DNA of 64,000 nucleotides from Alteromonas confluentis (GTDB taxonomy: Bacteria > Pseudomonadota > Gammaproteobacteria > Enterobacterales > Alteromonadaceae): NCBI RefSeq assembly GCF_001757105.1, contig NZ_MDHN01000041.1:1-64000 (forward strand). Direction: 5' to 3'. The first letter of the stretch is position 1; each line of letters opens with the position of its first letter. The notes under the pieces are model-generated. The model was not told where the DNA came from and did no database searches. It saw only the letters and a program-made list of their open reading frames with translations. Below, one piece after another: positions 45,261 to 54,612 of the stretch. The position numbers and the translations under genes are program-made.

Positions 45261-47312
45261 GTGAAAAAATGGCACATGGCCCTGACAGACCCAACTGAGT
45301 GGATTTCTTACCCATTATTATCGACGAATGGTTGCTATCAGCGGCAACTGCTGCTGATCACGGGAGAAACAACCTGGTGTATAGACAAGGCTATTTCTAT
45401 CGTCTCTGGCTTGGCTGGCCAACTAGATTACTGCTGGATAAGCGATGTAGCGCCTGCAATGACTTTGGAGCACCGCTCTTACGCGCACTTTAAAGATTTA
45501 CTGGGCAAAGAATTCGATGTCGCGGTTGTCGACGCCGGAGAAACGTTTCGTCCGTCTGTGTTAGCTGCGATAGCTGGAACGGTTCGACAAGGCGGCACAA
45601 CCATTCTACTTTGTCCGCCACTTGAAACCTGGGCAATGCATGAAAGTGTGCTAAACCCGCACTTCCTGAGCCACGGTTCCGACATTCACAAGAGCCATTA
45701 CATTAGCTATCTGGCCGACTTGCTGGTACACGCAGATTTCGCAGGCAGGATTACCTCAACAGCCGAAATACTGCCTATGCCGCAAGAGGTTAAAAATAAA
45801 GGATTAACCGGCGGTTTATCGTTAACGCCCGACCAGCAAGATATCTTTAACGCCATCACTTCTGAAAACGTAAACAAACAAAGTTGTAGATGCATTGTTG
45901 CAGCAAGAGGAAGAGGTAAATCCACACTGGCGGGCCATATTGCCGCCCATTTCATTAATGCAGGGCGAAGTGTCATGCTTTCGGCTCCATCCCTTTTGTC
46001 GGTGAAAACATTGGAGCGCGTGGCTGAAAGCCTGATAAAAGACACCGCGCTATCCCTTGAATGGATGGCACTCGATAATCCGAAGTTACGTGAAGCTAAC
46101 TATGATGTATTGATCATTGATGAGGCTGCATCAGTGCCGCTACCGGTACTAAATGAATTAATTGATAGGCCCAGATTAACGCTTCTTAGTACCACTACGG
46201 ATGGCTACGAAGGCAGCGGTCAGGGTTTCCGTAACAAGTTTTTAAAACACAGGAATATACCTGTTTATACTCTTCGTCGCCCATTAAGATGGTCTGAAAA
46301 TGATCCTCTGGAAAAACTAATTAATGCATTAATATTTGCCAGCCCTGAGCAGAGAACACTACCAGACGCAGTCGATTCTGCTAACTTCACTAAAGACAAA
46401 TCAGAAGAATTCGCCAACGGCGATGGAACGACCGAATACAAAATCTACAAAGTATCGGAAATGGATCTCTGCTTGGTAAAAGAAGTAATGCAGCTTCTTT
46501 CTACCGCGCACTATCAAAGTAGCCCTGACGATTTGGCGAGAATGATGGACTCACCTGACCTTCAGTTTCATTTGCTCTTCGCAGACGACAGTCTGATGGC
46601 TGCCAGTGCCGTTGAAGCAGAAGGTGGCGAGCGCTTAGCAGATGTGGCGAGTGGCATTGCTAGCGGCACCCGACGTGTAAAAGGACACCTCACCGCGCAA
46701 AGTCTCGCGCTGCAGTCAGCGCAAGCCAATGTGGCTACTCTGCGCTACAGAAGAATAAATCGAATCGCCGTGCAGCCGCGATGGCAAGGCTACGGCTTAG
46801 GAAGCGAACTACTTTCGAACTTAAAACACTACTATCAACACGTTGAGAAAATAGATTTACTCACAACATCTTTCGGGGCAGACGCACCGCTGTTAAATTT
46901 TTGGACCTCAGCAGATTTTTTACTTCTCAAGCGAGGACGGAAGCCTGATAAAGCTTCAGGATTTACCAGCGCCCTAATGGCACTGCCATTCAGTGATACC
47001 GCTGAGAATGCCATCACCCAACTGATAGATTGTGAACGTAACCCTGAAAGCCCTATTGCATGGCCACTACACCAGCGTAGGCTGGAACAATTTGCTGGCG
47101 GCAGTCGTAGCGTTGACCATCTGTATTCCTCATCAAATTGGCTATTGTCACGCTGTGATGATGCAATACTTTGTCTTTGTCTATCGCTGCTGGAACAGAG
47201 TGTCAACCCTGCCAACGTGGCGCAAGACACGGGTTACAATGGCAAGAAAACCATGATTGCAGATTGCCGAAGGCGCGTATCTGAATGGCTTGAATCTTTT
47301 GAAGTGTACTAA
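45261..47312 (+). CDS. tmcA: tRNA(Met) cytidine acetyltransferase
   Basis: Acetylates the wobble cytidine (ac4C34) of elongator tRNA-Met using acetyl-CoA and ATP. The 683 residues (E. coli 671) include an N-terminal domain, a helicase-like module with Walker A AARGRGKSTLAG and DEAA (LIIDEAASVPLPVL), a GNAT domain with RINRIAVQPRWQGYGLGSELL, and a C-terminal tRNA-binding part. Translation starts at GTG 45261, after AGGA. A strong terminator is directly behind the stop. Confidence 0.96.
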   Translation: MKKWHMALTDPTEWISYPLLSTNGCYQRQLLLITGETTWCIDKAISIVSGLAGQLDYCWISDVAPAMTLEHRSYAHFKDLLGKEFDVAVVDAGETFRPSVLAAIAGTVRQGGTTILLCPPLETWAMHESVLNPHFLSHGSDIHKSHYISYLADLLVHADFAGRITSTAEILPMPQEVKNKGLTGGLSLTPDQQDIFNAITSENVNKQSCRCIVAARGRGKSTLAGHIAAHFINAGRSVMLSAPSLLSVKTLERVAESLIKDTALSLEWMALDNPKLREANYDVLIIDEAASVPLPVLNELIDRPRLTLLSTTTDGYEGSGQGFRNKFLKHRNIPVYTLRRPLRWSENDPLEKLINALIFASPEQRTLPDAVDSANFTKDKSEEFANGDGTTEYKIYKVSEMDLCLVKEVMQLLSTAHYQSSPDDLARMMDSPDLQFHLLFADDSLMAASAVEAEGGERLADVASGIASGTRRVKGHLTAQSLALQSAQANVATLRYRRINRIAVQPRWQGYGLGSELLSNLKHYYQHVEKIDLLTTSFGADAPLLNFWTSADFLLLKRGRKPDKASGFTSALMALPFSDTAENAITQLIDCERNPESPIAWPLHQRRLEQFAGGSRSVDHLYSSSNWLLSRCDDAILCLCLSLLEQSVNPANVAQDTGYNGKKTMIADCRRRVSEWLESFEVY

Positions 47313-47315
47313 AAC

Positions 47316-47343
47316 AAAAAACCCTGCCGAAGCAGGGTTTTTT
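47316..47343 (+). terminator. Intrinsic terminator of tmcA
   Basis: AAAAAACCCTGC and GCAGGGTTTTTT around CGAA. The symmetrical A and T runs let it serve the convergent TPR gene as well. Confidence 0.93.
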
Positions 47344-47356
47344 AATGAATGCAGAA

Positions 47357-48667
47357 TTAAATCTTAATACCGCGGTTTTTAGCCTTATCTTTAATATAAG
47401 GTTCCCACGCTAATGCGTTACGACGCAGAGATTTGTCTTCTTTCGCTTTCTGGTTATGTTCGTAAGCAGCTTTGAAGTTGCCAGCGTAGAAGTTCGCTTC
47501 CATCAAAGAGAAGTGAATCTTCGCAGGATCTTCAGCACCCCGCTCCAGTGCGTTTGTCAGTGCCTTAATCGCACCTTTGTAATCTTCAGCTACGAGTAAC
47601 AATGTACCCTGCTTACGATAATACTCAGGATCTGAATCGGCAGCAGCAGCTTTACCATAGAACGAAGCCGCATCTTTATAGTCTTTTGCCTGGTGGAAAG
47701 AGTTGGCAATGTTCGCAAACATTTCCGCGTCTTTCTTAAGCAGACCAGAATTCACATATTTTGCCAGCAATGAAGCGGCGGCATGTGGATTACCAGCGTT
47801 AGAATAAAGAGATGCTAACTGTTTGATTTGCGAATCTTTCTCTAGGAAGCCTGCAGTGTATGCGACATCCAGAGTTTGAACCGCTTTATCAAAACGCTCA
47901 ACCATCATGTAGAAACTGCTTAACTGAATCCAGTAGGTACCGTTATCTGGGAACTTGTTCACCAGTGTTTCAGCAACGCTTACTGTTTCAGGATACTTCT
48001 TCGATTCGAAGAACGCAGATAATTTTAACAAGTACGGGTTTTTATCCAACTTGTCAGCTTCTTCGTTTAAACGAATCGCATTATCTGCAGCAGAGGCTAC
48101 TTGGTCGAATTTCTTCTGTTCGTATAAAGCTTGCGCTTTACGGGTATAAACTTGAGCGTCTTCTTTACAGGTAAAGTCCATCCACTGATCGTAGTAACTT
48201 ACAGCGTCAGAATACTTTTGTTCCTGCATGCTCAGGTCGCCCAGAAGCTTCAGTGTTCCAGCATGCTCAAGATCGTTCAGAACCTTAGGCTCAACAGAAC
48301 TTTTCAGGTAACCGAATGCTTCCATTCCTTTACCTTCTTGAGAAGCAATCAGGTTACCCAGGAAACGATTCACATATGCACGGTCAAAATCGTCGCTAGG
48401 ATCAACTTCCTTCAGGATGTCGATAGCTTCTTGCACACGATCTTCGTTATATGCTTCAAACGCTGCCTGAACCTTCTTACCGGTACGTTCACCAACCAGT
48501 GTGGTTTTGCCCTTAACATAACCAGGACAAATCACAGGGCCCGATGGCTTCTTAGGCGCAGCGGCAGCAGGCGCAGATTCTTGCGCTGCGGCCATTGGCG
48601 CTGCGATAGCAGCCCCAACGCCTAATACTAAAGCAACGGCGGACATTTTAAATGTACGTAGTTTCAT
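47357..48667 (-). CDS. TPR-repeat periplasmic protein of the TonB2 operon
   Basis: About 436 residues with a signal peptide (MKLRTFKMSAVALVLGVGAAIAAPMAAAQ), an Ala/Pro linker, and many TPR-like helical pairs to the C-terminus. The last gene of the TonB2 operon in Vibrio and Shewanella relatives often encodes such a periplasmic TPR protein; its role in TonB function is not well defined. ATG 48667 was chosen because GGAGCA lies 8 nt upstream; ATG 48673 would sit too close to it and overlap the tonB stop. Confidence 0.88.
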   Translation of the reverse strand: MKLRTFKMSAVALVLGVGAAIAAPMAAAQESAPAAAAPKKPSGPVICPGYVKGKTTLVGERTGKKVQAAFEAYNEDRVQEAIDILKEVDPSDDFDRAYVNRFLGNLIASQEGKGMEAFGYLKSSVEPKVLNDLEHAGTLKLLGDLSMQEQKYSDAVSYYDQWMDFTCKEDAQVYTRKAQALYEQKKFDQVASAADNAIRLNEEADKLDKNPYLLKLSAFFESKKYPETVSVAETLVNKFPDNGTYWIQLSSFYMMVERFDKAVQTLDVAYTAGFLEKDSQIKQLASLYSNAGNPHAAASLLAKYVNSGLLKKDAEMFANIANSFHQAKDYKDAASFYGKAAAADSDPEYYRKQGTLLLVAEDYKGAIKALTNALERGAEDPAKIHFSLMEANFYAGNFKAAYEHNQKAKEDKSLRRNALAWEPYIKDKAKNRGIKI

Positions 48668-48669
48668 GA

Positions 48670-49281
48670 TCATTGCTCCAGTTTAAAGTCCAGCTGAACG
48701 AACATGCCTTCTTGTCTAACCGCTTTACCGTCAACAATTTTAGGCTTGTATTTCCACTTGCTCAGTGCACGACGCGCTTCACGGTCGAAAATACGTTTAG
48801 GATCTGCGTCGATAACAGAAATGTCATCTACGCCACCTTGTTCATTAATAGTGAACTGCAGTTTTACCCAACCTTCACGACCATCACGGGCAGCATCAGG
48901 TGGATATTTAGGGTCGATACGTACGATAGGTGTTGCGTCACCGTCACGTTGCATCGCACCAACACCACCGATATCTACACCAACACCACCGGTATCAACT
49001 GACGGAATTGCCAGACTGAAACCGTCTGTATTTGGCTCAGCTGCTTCTGGTTCAACAGGTTGAACCTTAGGCGGTTGCTGAGGCGGTGGCGGAGGCGGAG
49101 GCGGCTTACGAGAACGCGTTTGCGTGTCGTCTTCCGGCGGTCGCATCACAATATCAATTATCGGAGCAGGTGCTACTTCATCTGCTGGTCTGCCTGAATT
49201 CTCAATGAGCTTTGCCATGATAATAAACAGACCAAACGCAACTACTGCACCTAATAAAATAGAAACAATTATCCTTACCAT
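48670..49281 (-). CDS. tonB2: TonB2-type energy transducer
   Basis: A 203-residue TonB protein: one N-terminal membrane helix (about 5-25), a short Pro-rich segment of consecutive prolines flanked by basic residues, a Pro/Glu linker, and the TonB C-terminal domain (DPKYPPDAARDGREGWVKL to LSKWKYKPKIVDGKAV). It is much shorter than E. coli TonB, as in the TonB2 class. It starts 1 bp after exbD. It transmits proton-motive force to outer-membrane receptors such as those at 39649 and 57600. Confidence 0.95.
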   Translation of the reverse strand: MVRIIVSILLGAVVAFGLFIIMAKLIENSGRPADEVAPAPIIDIVMRPPEDDTQTRSRKPPPPPPPPQQPPKVQPVEPEAAEPNTDGFSLAIPSVDTGGVGVDIGGVGAMQRDGDATPIVRIDPKYPPDAARDGREGWVKLQFTINEQGGVDDISVIDADPKRIFDREARRALSKWKYKPKIVDGKAVRQEGMFVQLDFKLEQ

Positions 49282-49282
49282 C

Positions 49283-49681
49283 TTAACCCCTCGCCGCTAC
49301 CGATACGCGATCGATGCCTGCAGCTTTAACTTGGTCCATAACTTTCACTACGACACCATGTTTGGCTTTGACGTCAGCCTGGATAAATACATAATCCGTT
49401 GGCTGTTCAGTAAGCAATCGTTCTAAAGTAGCTCTGACCGAGTCCACAGCGACTTCACTTTTATTCATCCAAACAGTTCCATCTTCCGTTACAGCGATGA
49501 AAATGTTGGCATTTTTGTGAAGAAACGCTTGGCTCGCCTCAGGCTTATTTACTTCTATGCCTGCTTCTTTAACGAAAACAGTAGTAACAATGAAGAAGAT
49601 AAGCATGATGAATACGATATCCAGCATAGGCGTCATATCGATCGCTGCTTCTTCCTCTTCTGTTCTAACTTTTCGAGCCAT
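49283..49681 (-). CDS. exbD2: ExbD2 biopolymer transport protein
   Basis: A 132-residue inner-membrane partner of TonB. The cytoplasmic N-terminus is followed by one helix carrying the proton-path Asp (DMTPMLDIVFIMLIFFIV) and a periplasmic domain. It lies between exbB2 (11 bp upstream) and tonB2 (1 bp downstream). Confidence 0.95.
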   Translation of the reverse strand: MARKVRTEEEEAAIDMTPMLDIVFIMLIFFIVTTVFVKEAGIEVNKPEASQAFLHKNANIFIAVTEDGTVWMNKSEVAVDSVRATLERLLTEQPTDYVFIQADVKAKHGVVVKVMDQVKAAGIDRVSVAARG

Positions 49682-49692
49682 AATCGTTCTCT

Positions 49693-50217
49693 CTAGTGAT
49701 GTGGAAGGCTATCTACTAAGCCTTCTTTAGCCATCTTCGCTTTAGCTTCGAGACGAGAACTAATGAATAGTCCGGACAGTGCCGCAACCATACCCGCCAT
49801 TGTCGGGATTGTTGCCATAGAGATACCAGATGCCATTAGACGGGCGTTACTGGTGCCTTGCGTTGCCATTGTTTCGAAAACCGAGATCATACCGGTAACA
49901 GTACCGAGCAGACCAATTAGCGGACAAATTGCCACTAACGTGCGAATGATTAGCATCCTGGCGTTCAGATCATCTGACGCCTGAGAAATCCATGCGTCAC
50001 GGATTCTATGCGCATACCAAGAGGTAGTATCACTTCGAGCGTCCCATTTGGCGATGATATCTTTCTTCACCTTAGGGAACACTGAAGTCATGTACCAGTA
50101 GCGCTCAATCATAAGTACCCACATGAGAAAGAGCGCGAGGGCGACGAAATAAAGTACGTCACCACCGGTAGCGATAAAATCCCTGACAGATTCCCATAAT
50201 CCGATCAGGTATAACAT
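49693..50217 (-). CDS. exbB2: ExbB2-type MotA/TolQ/ExbB proton channel protein
   Basis: A 174-residue protein with three membrane helices and the family segment LIGLLGTVTGMISVFETMA, then the MAGMVAALSGLFISSRLE helix. ATG 50217 (MLYLIGLWESVRDFI) was chosen; the frame continues upstream inside ttpC. It starts 1 bp after the ttpC stop. Confidence 0.94.
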   Translation of the reverse strand: MLYLIGLWESVRDFIATGGDVLYFVALALFLMWVLMIERYWYMTSVFPKVKKDIIAKWDARSDTTSWYAHRIRDAWISQASDDLNARMLIIRTLVAICPLIGLLGTVTGMISVFETMATQGTSNARLMASGISMATIPTMAGMVAALSGLFISSRLEAKAKMAKEGLVDSLPHH

Positions 50218-50218
50218 A

Positions 50219-51583
50219 TTACGCTTTCTCCGACTCTGAGTGAGCTGCGATGATACCCGCAGTCTGCTCGTCAAGAACGTGTACGATAGACTTGCTGCGC
50301 GATGCAACGATGCTGTGAGTAAGGATCAGAGGCAGAGCCGCGATGATACCTTGAGCAGTAGTTACAAGTGCCATTGAGATACTACCAGCCATCATTTTCG
50401 GGTCGCCCGTACCAAACAGAGTAATTGTTTGGAAGGTTTCGATCATACCGATAACCGTACCTAATAGACCCAGCAGAGGGGCAATAGCAGCGAAGATTTT
50501 GATTACGTTGATACCGCTCTCGATAGAAGGCAGTTCTTTCAGAATGGCTTCATCAAGTTTCAGTTCAAGGCTTTCAGCGTCAGCACCTTTGTTGTCTTTG
50601 TAAACCATCAGGATGCGACCCAGTGGGTTGCTGGTAGACGGGTTACCTGGGTTTTTCTGTTGCGATTTGATTTTCGCACCAACTGCACCCAGTTGAATCA
50701 TCTTGAATACGCCGATCAGCAGACCAATAGCCAGCATACCAGTGATAACGTAACCTACTACGCCACCTGCATGGTAACGCTCAGCCATAGTTGCTTTTTG
50801 CTTCAACAGGCCAAGGATAGCACCTTGTGAAGGGTCAGCGTAGAAACCTACCAGACCAGAGTTAGCAGCAACTAAGTCGTTAGCAGAAGATACCAGGTAA
50901 CCGTCTGGTTGACGGCCCAGAGGCTGAACTACATCGTTCATGTCGTCGTAAGTCAGGTAACCTTCTTCACCGATAAGGTTGAAAGAACCAACACGTACAA
51001 CTTCCTGCTCAGAAGAACCACCGTCCAGATTAACTACTTCAGTAGTGAATCGAACAACTTCACCGCCCTGAGTCATTTCAGTCTGCAGTGCAAACCACAG
51101 ATCTTCCAGCTCAGAGATGTTAGGCAGACCTTTGGACTCTTCAGACATTTCTGCCAGGAAGTCGTCACGGCCAGGGTACTGTGCACTTACGATAGAAGTA
51201 GAGATACGACCGAATGCTTCAGAAGAAGCTTGACGTACCACACCGAACATTTCACCCAGAGTACCAGTTGCCTGGTCCAGCTCTGCAGCTTTTTCGTTCA
51301 GAGTTGTTTCGTTGTTAGAAAATTGCTGTTGCAGACGATCGCCACGGTTTTCTTCCGCTTGAAGGTCTGATTGTGCTTTTTTCAACAGAGCTTGCTTGTC
51401 AGCACGTGCAGATTGGAATTCTGCTTCACGCTGCTGGTTAATTTTCGCTTCTGAAACGCGGTTTTGTTTAACCTGTTCCAGCAGGTCCTGCAGGCTCACT
51501 GCTTCTTGTGCTTGAGCACCAGAAGCCACCACTGCCATTGTTGCAGCGGCTACAAGAGATTTGAATACTGGTTTCATTAACAC
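50219..51583 (-). CDS. ttpC: TtpC-type long MotA/TolQ/ExbB protein
   Basis: A 454-residue protein required with the TonB2 system in Vibrio. A signal peptide (MKPVFKSLVAAATMAVVASGAQA) leads to a long periplasmic coiled coil (about 30-120, QQREAEFQSARADKQALLKKA) and a globular part. The ExbB-like membrane region (about 265-440) has LLGLLGTVIGMIETFQTIT. It is adjacent (0 bp) to the DUF3450 gene upstream. Confidence 0.93.
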   Translation of the reverse strand: MLMKPVFKSLVAAATMAVVASGAQAQEAVSLQDLLEQVKQNRVSEAKINQQREAEFQSARADKQALLKKAQSDLQAEENRGDRLQQQFSNNETTLNEKAAELDQATGTLGEMFGVVRQASSEAFGRISTSIVSAQYPGRDDFLAEMSEESKGLPNISELEDLWFALQTEMTQGGEVVRFTTEVVNLDGGSSEQEVVRVGSFNLIGEEGYLTYDDMNDVVQPLGRQPDGYLVSSANDLVAANSGLVGFYADPSQGAILGLLKQKATMAERYHAGGVVGYVITGMLAIGLLIGVFKMIQLGAVGAKIKSQQKNPGNPSTSNPLGRILMVYKDNKGADAESLELKLDEAILKELPSIESGINVIKIFAAIAPLLGLLGTVIGMIETFQTITLFGTGDPKMMAGSISMALVTTAQGIIAALPLILTHSIVASRSKSIVHVLDEQTAGIIAAHSESEKA

Positions 51584-52360
51584 TTACTCCGCTGCTGCTT
51601 CAATTGGTAACTTAAGAAGATCTGGTGGAATAGTACCTTGTGCCATTTTCACTGCAATAACAGTAGAGGCCAGGTATTCGTCACCCAGTAATTCCCATGT
51701 ACGAGCTTCGTTGTTCCATACCCACGCGTGAGTTTGGTCAAGAGACAAAGCCAGCAGAGCAGTACGGCCCAGGTTAAAGAAGTCAACAGTCTGTTCAGCA
51801 CCGTCAACGTCAATTGTACCCTGGTAAGAAGACATCTTCGTGCCATACTCAACTTCAACCAGATACGCTTCGATTACCTGACGGAATTGCTCAGAAACCG
51901 TAACGTTAGAGTTAGCCATCAGGTCACGCAGACGCTGTACGCGCTCGCGACGTTCTTCGAGGTGGATAGGAGAATCCAGCTCGATGAATTTTTCCAGGCT
52001 ATCGATCATGCGGAACATAAGCGGAACGATGCCCTGCTTAGTTGCTTCGATGCTGTCGATTTGACGTTGTAGTGAATCGATACCACGTTGCTGGTCAGCA
52101 ACCAGGCTAGCGATATAATCGTTATAAATCTTCAGATTTTCTGTCTGATCCACAACTGAACGGTATTCAACAAGCAGTTCTTGAGACTGTTCGAACAGCG
52201 TGTTGATTTTTTCTTGAGATTTCGCTGCAGCAGCATGAATCTTCGCGTCTTCTTTTTGAAGATCGGATAGCTCCACTGCAGAGACAGCTGCACTACCAGT
52301 AAGTGCGAATGCACCGATCACAGTAGAAGCAATAAGAGTTCTCTTGCTCATCTTGGACAT
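51584..52360 (-). CDS. DUF3450 periplasmic coiled-coil protein, first gene of the TonB2 operon
   Basis: About 258 residues with a signal peptide (KRTLIASTVIGAFALTGSAAVSA) and heptad-rich coiled-coil sequence over about 35-110. It belongs to the DUF3450 family, which is found in front of ttpC-exbB2-exbD2-tonB2. It probably interacts with the TtpC coiled coil in the periplasm (inference). ATG 52360 or 52351 are both possible; no clear ribosome binding site decides. Confidence 0.88.
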   Translation of the reverse strand: MSKMSKRTLIASTVIGAFALTGSAAVSAVELSDLQKEDAKIHAAAAKSQEKINTLFEQSQELLVEYRSVVDQTENLKIYNDYIASLVADQQRGIDSLQRQIDSIEATKQGIVPLMFRMIDSLEKFIELDSPIHLEERRERVQRLRDLMANSNVTVSEQFRQVIEAYLVEVEYGTKMSSYQGTIDVDGAEQTVDFFNLGRTALLALSLDQTHAWVWNNEARTWELLGDEYLASTVIAVKMAQGTIPPDLLKLPIEAAAE

Positions 52361-53055
52361 AGTTCCCAACCAAATTTCTTATTTGAATCCTCGCGCGATA
52401 CATTAAGTAAATGTTCGAGCCAGGGGCGTAAAAACTTTATCAATGTTTTTAAGGAAGGTAGTGTTTAGCGCCAAAACGCCAACACTACGAACTCCAATAC
52501 TCACACGGATCAATGGAATGAGTCAAGTAACACTGTCTTAACACGGCTGTTAATCTTGTCTGAACGATTAGACTTTAACCAATCTGGATATGGTCGTACC
52601 AGAAAAATGTGCTGAAAAGGCTGTAAGTTAGCCTTTGTTAGCGGAATTTCACCGCGTAATCAGTGCATTCTCTTCATACTTTGGGTTAAAAACTGTTTTT
52701 CGAAAATCTCATTCTGCCCTGACTAGTTCTATGTTAAGACGCCTATTAGTTAACAGAACGTTAGTGAGTTTTTGTATGTTTGATTCTTTAATTACTTTTT
52801 TTGCCCAAACATTCTATTTCGCCAAGATTTCGATGTGAAAATTCATCTTTTCCTACGTCAAATAACGTAGTTAGAAATTCACTCTTAGAGCTTCCATTGT
52901 TTGTTTTGCGACCAATTCATCTTCTTCCGCGATTGTTAGCAGAACCGCGTTAGAAAATAGCGAAACCGTCAGCTTTATAAGCGATGTTTTTGTCTGGGTT
53001 TTATTTTCACAATCTGTCGTTCACGCTATGATGGATATTTTTGCGGAGTATCTCA
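52361..53055. other. Long divergent intergenic region
   Basis: About 690 bp, AT-rich, between the start of the TonB2 operon (minus) and the sulfotransferase gene (plus). It must contain both promoters. I found no convincing Fur box, small gene, riboswitch or repeat. A 67-residue frame at 52635-52838 has no ribosome binding site or recognisable composition. Confidence 0.5.
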
Positions 53056-54612
53056 GTGCAGCCTAATGATGTGGCGTTGGTAAAGGAAACGTTTGGATTA
53101 GTGAATCGCGGGCAAGTAACGGAAGCTATCAACAAAGCAGAAAATATAAAGACCCCTGCGGCGAGCGCAGTGGCTAAAGGCTATGCCCTGTTTCGTTCTG
53201 GTGACATCATCAACGGTACATTCATGCTCCGCTCAGCGGTGCAAGCCGGGCCAGAAGGTGAGTTAATCGACATGTTGATGAAGTTACTCATTCAATTTGA
53301 ACTACACTACCCGCTCTTCCAATTGCTTTGCGCTGTCTCACATCAACACCCTCACTTAACCAATGAACAGCTTTATCATTTGGTATTAAGTGGCCAGGCT
53401 ACCGGTAATATGGCTGATTCCGCACATTGGCTAACGAAACTTCGACATCAGGCTACGCAAGCGAAGGGATTGGACTTGCTTGAGGGTCACTATGCCAAGT
53501 CTTTTGCTCAAATTGATTCTGCTGCGAATGCCTATCGACGATTCATTAATGAGTGTCCCCACGCTTCAGGTACCGGGCTGTGGTCGCTTTGCGATTTAAA
53601 AGGCTTTCGATTTTCTAACACCGACGCTTCACTCGCTAAATCTGCGTTAGCGCAACTCACCGACCCTTTGCAGTCTGGCTTGGTCAATTTAGCTTTATCA
53701 AAAGTTCAGGCGGATAAAGGGGAAACAACAGCGGCTATTACATTACTGCAAACCGGAAACAGTTTACTGAGTCGCGTCCGCCCTTTTCAGCGAGAAGCGT
53801 TTGTCTCTTTGATTGAGGCACTACTTTCCCAGCCGTATAACGCTGATAAAAAGCAACCCCACGGAGGCAATTTACTGTTCGTATGTGGCCTTCCCCGTTC
53901 TGGCACAACACTCATTGAACAAATTCTTGCTAGTTCGGAACAAGTGGAAACAACCAATGAATTGCCATTCATGGAACGGATTGCGTTGCACCTACAAATG
54001 ACTGGCAGAAATCCAGCTGCTCCAATATCTGAAAACGACAAAGCCGCGCTGAGAGAATTCTATTTGCAGCAAGCTCGTGACTTCGCCACATTACCCGATG
54101 GTATGTTGATTGATAAAAACCCGAATAATTTTATTCATCACCAATTGATCACGCAGCTTTTCCCCAACGCCAAGGTGATTAATATTCTACGTCCTGTCAC
54201 GGATAATATTATCGCGCTGTATCGCCAATATTTCATGAGTGGGAATGAATATGCTTACAACATTGAACATATTCTGACTTATATAGAAGGGTATTACGCG
54301 CTATTGCAGCATGCACAACAGCAACAGTGTTCACCATTTATTGTCGACTATGAAGCTCTGGTACACGAGCCGCAGCAGGAGGTGAAGAAATTATTCGCTT
54401 ACTGTGGCCTGCCCTACTCTGATTCAAACCTGAACTTTTATCAGCAGTCCACGCCTGTTCTTACACCGAGTGCAAGCCAGGTTAGACAACCCATATCGGC
54501 ATCATCCTTAGGGTCAGGGGACAAATTCAGTGAATTACTCGTACCTTACCAAGCTCGTGTTGATAAACTAATTGAACAACGAGCAGAAATATTAGCCAAT
54601 GCTAAAGTGTGA
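53056..54612 (+). CDS. TPR-repeat sulfotransferase
   Basis: A 518-residue protein. The N-terminal half (about 1-270) consists of TPR-like helical pairs. The C-terminal half is a PAPS-dependent sulfotransferase with the 5'-phosphosulfate loop LLFVCGLPRSGTTLIEQIL and the 3'-phosphate region AKVINILRPVTDNIIALYRQYF. Such proteins may sulfate tyrosines or peptides. GTG 53056 has GGAG 7 nt upstream. It converges on the beta-hydroxylase gene with an 11-bp overlap. Confidence 0.88.
   Translation: MQPNDVALVKETFGLVNRGQVTEAINKAENIKTPAASAVAKGYALFRSGDIINGTFMLRSAVQAGPEGELIDMLMKLLIQFELHYPLFQLLCAVSHQHPHLTNEQLYHLVLSGQATGNMADSAHWLTKLRHQATQAKGLDLLEGHYAKSFAQIDSAANAYRRFINECPHASGTGLWSLCDLKGFRFSNTDASLAKSALAQLTDPLQSGLVNLALSKVQADKGETTAAITLLQTGNSLLSRVRPFQREAFVSLIEALLSQPYNADKKQPHGGNLLFVCGLPRSGTTLIEQILASSEQVETTNELPFMERIALHLQMTGRNPAAPISENDKAALREFYLQQARDFATLPDGMLIDKNPNNFIHHQLITQLFPNAKVINILRPVTDNIIALYRQYFMSGNEYAYNIEHILTYIEGYYALLQHAQQQQCSPFIVDYEALVHEPQQEVKKLFAYCGLPYSDSNLNFYQQSTPVLTPSASQVRQPISASSLGSGDKFSELLVPYQARVDKLIEQRAEILANAKV

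Noticed and set aside
52635-52838. 67-residue frame in the long intergenic region
   Set aside because: It has no ribosome binding site, mixed hydrophobic/aromatic translation without a domain, and no support from neighbours.
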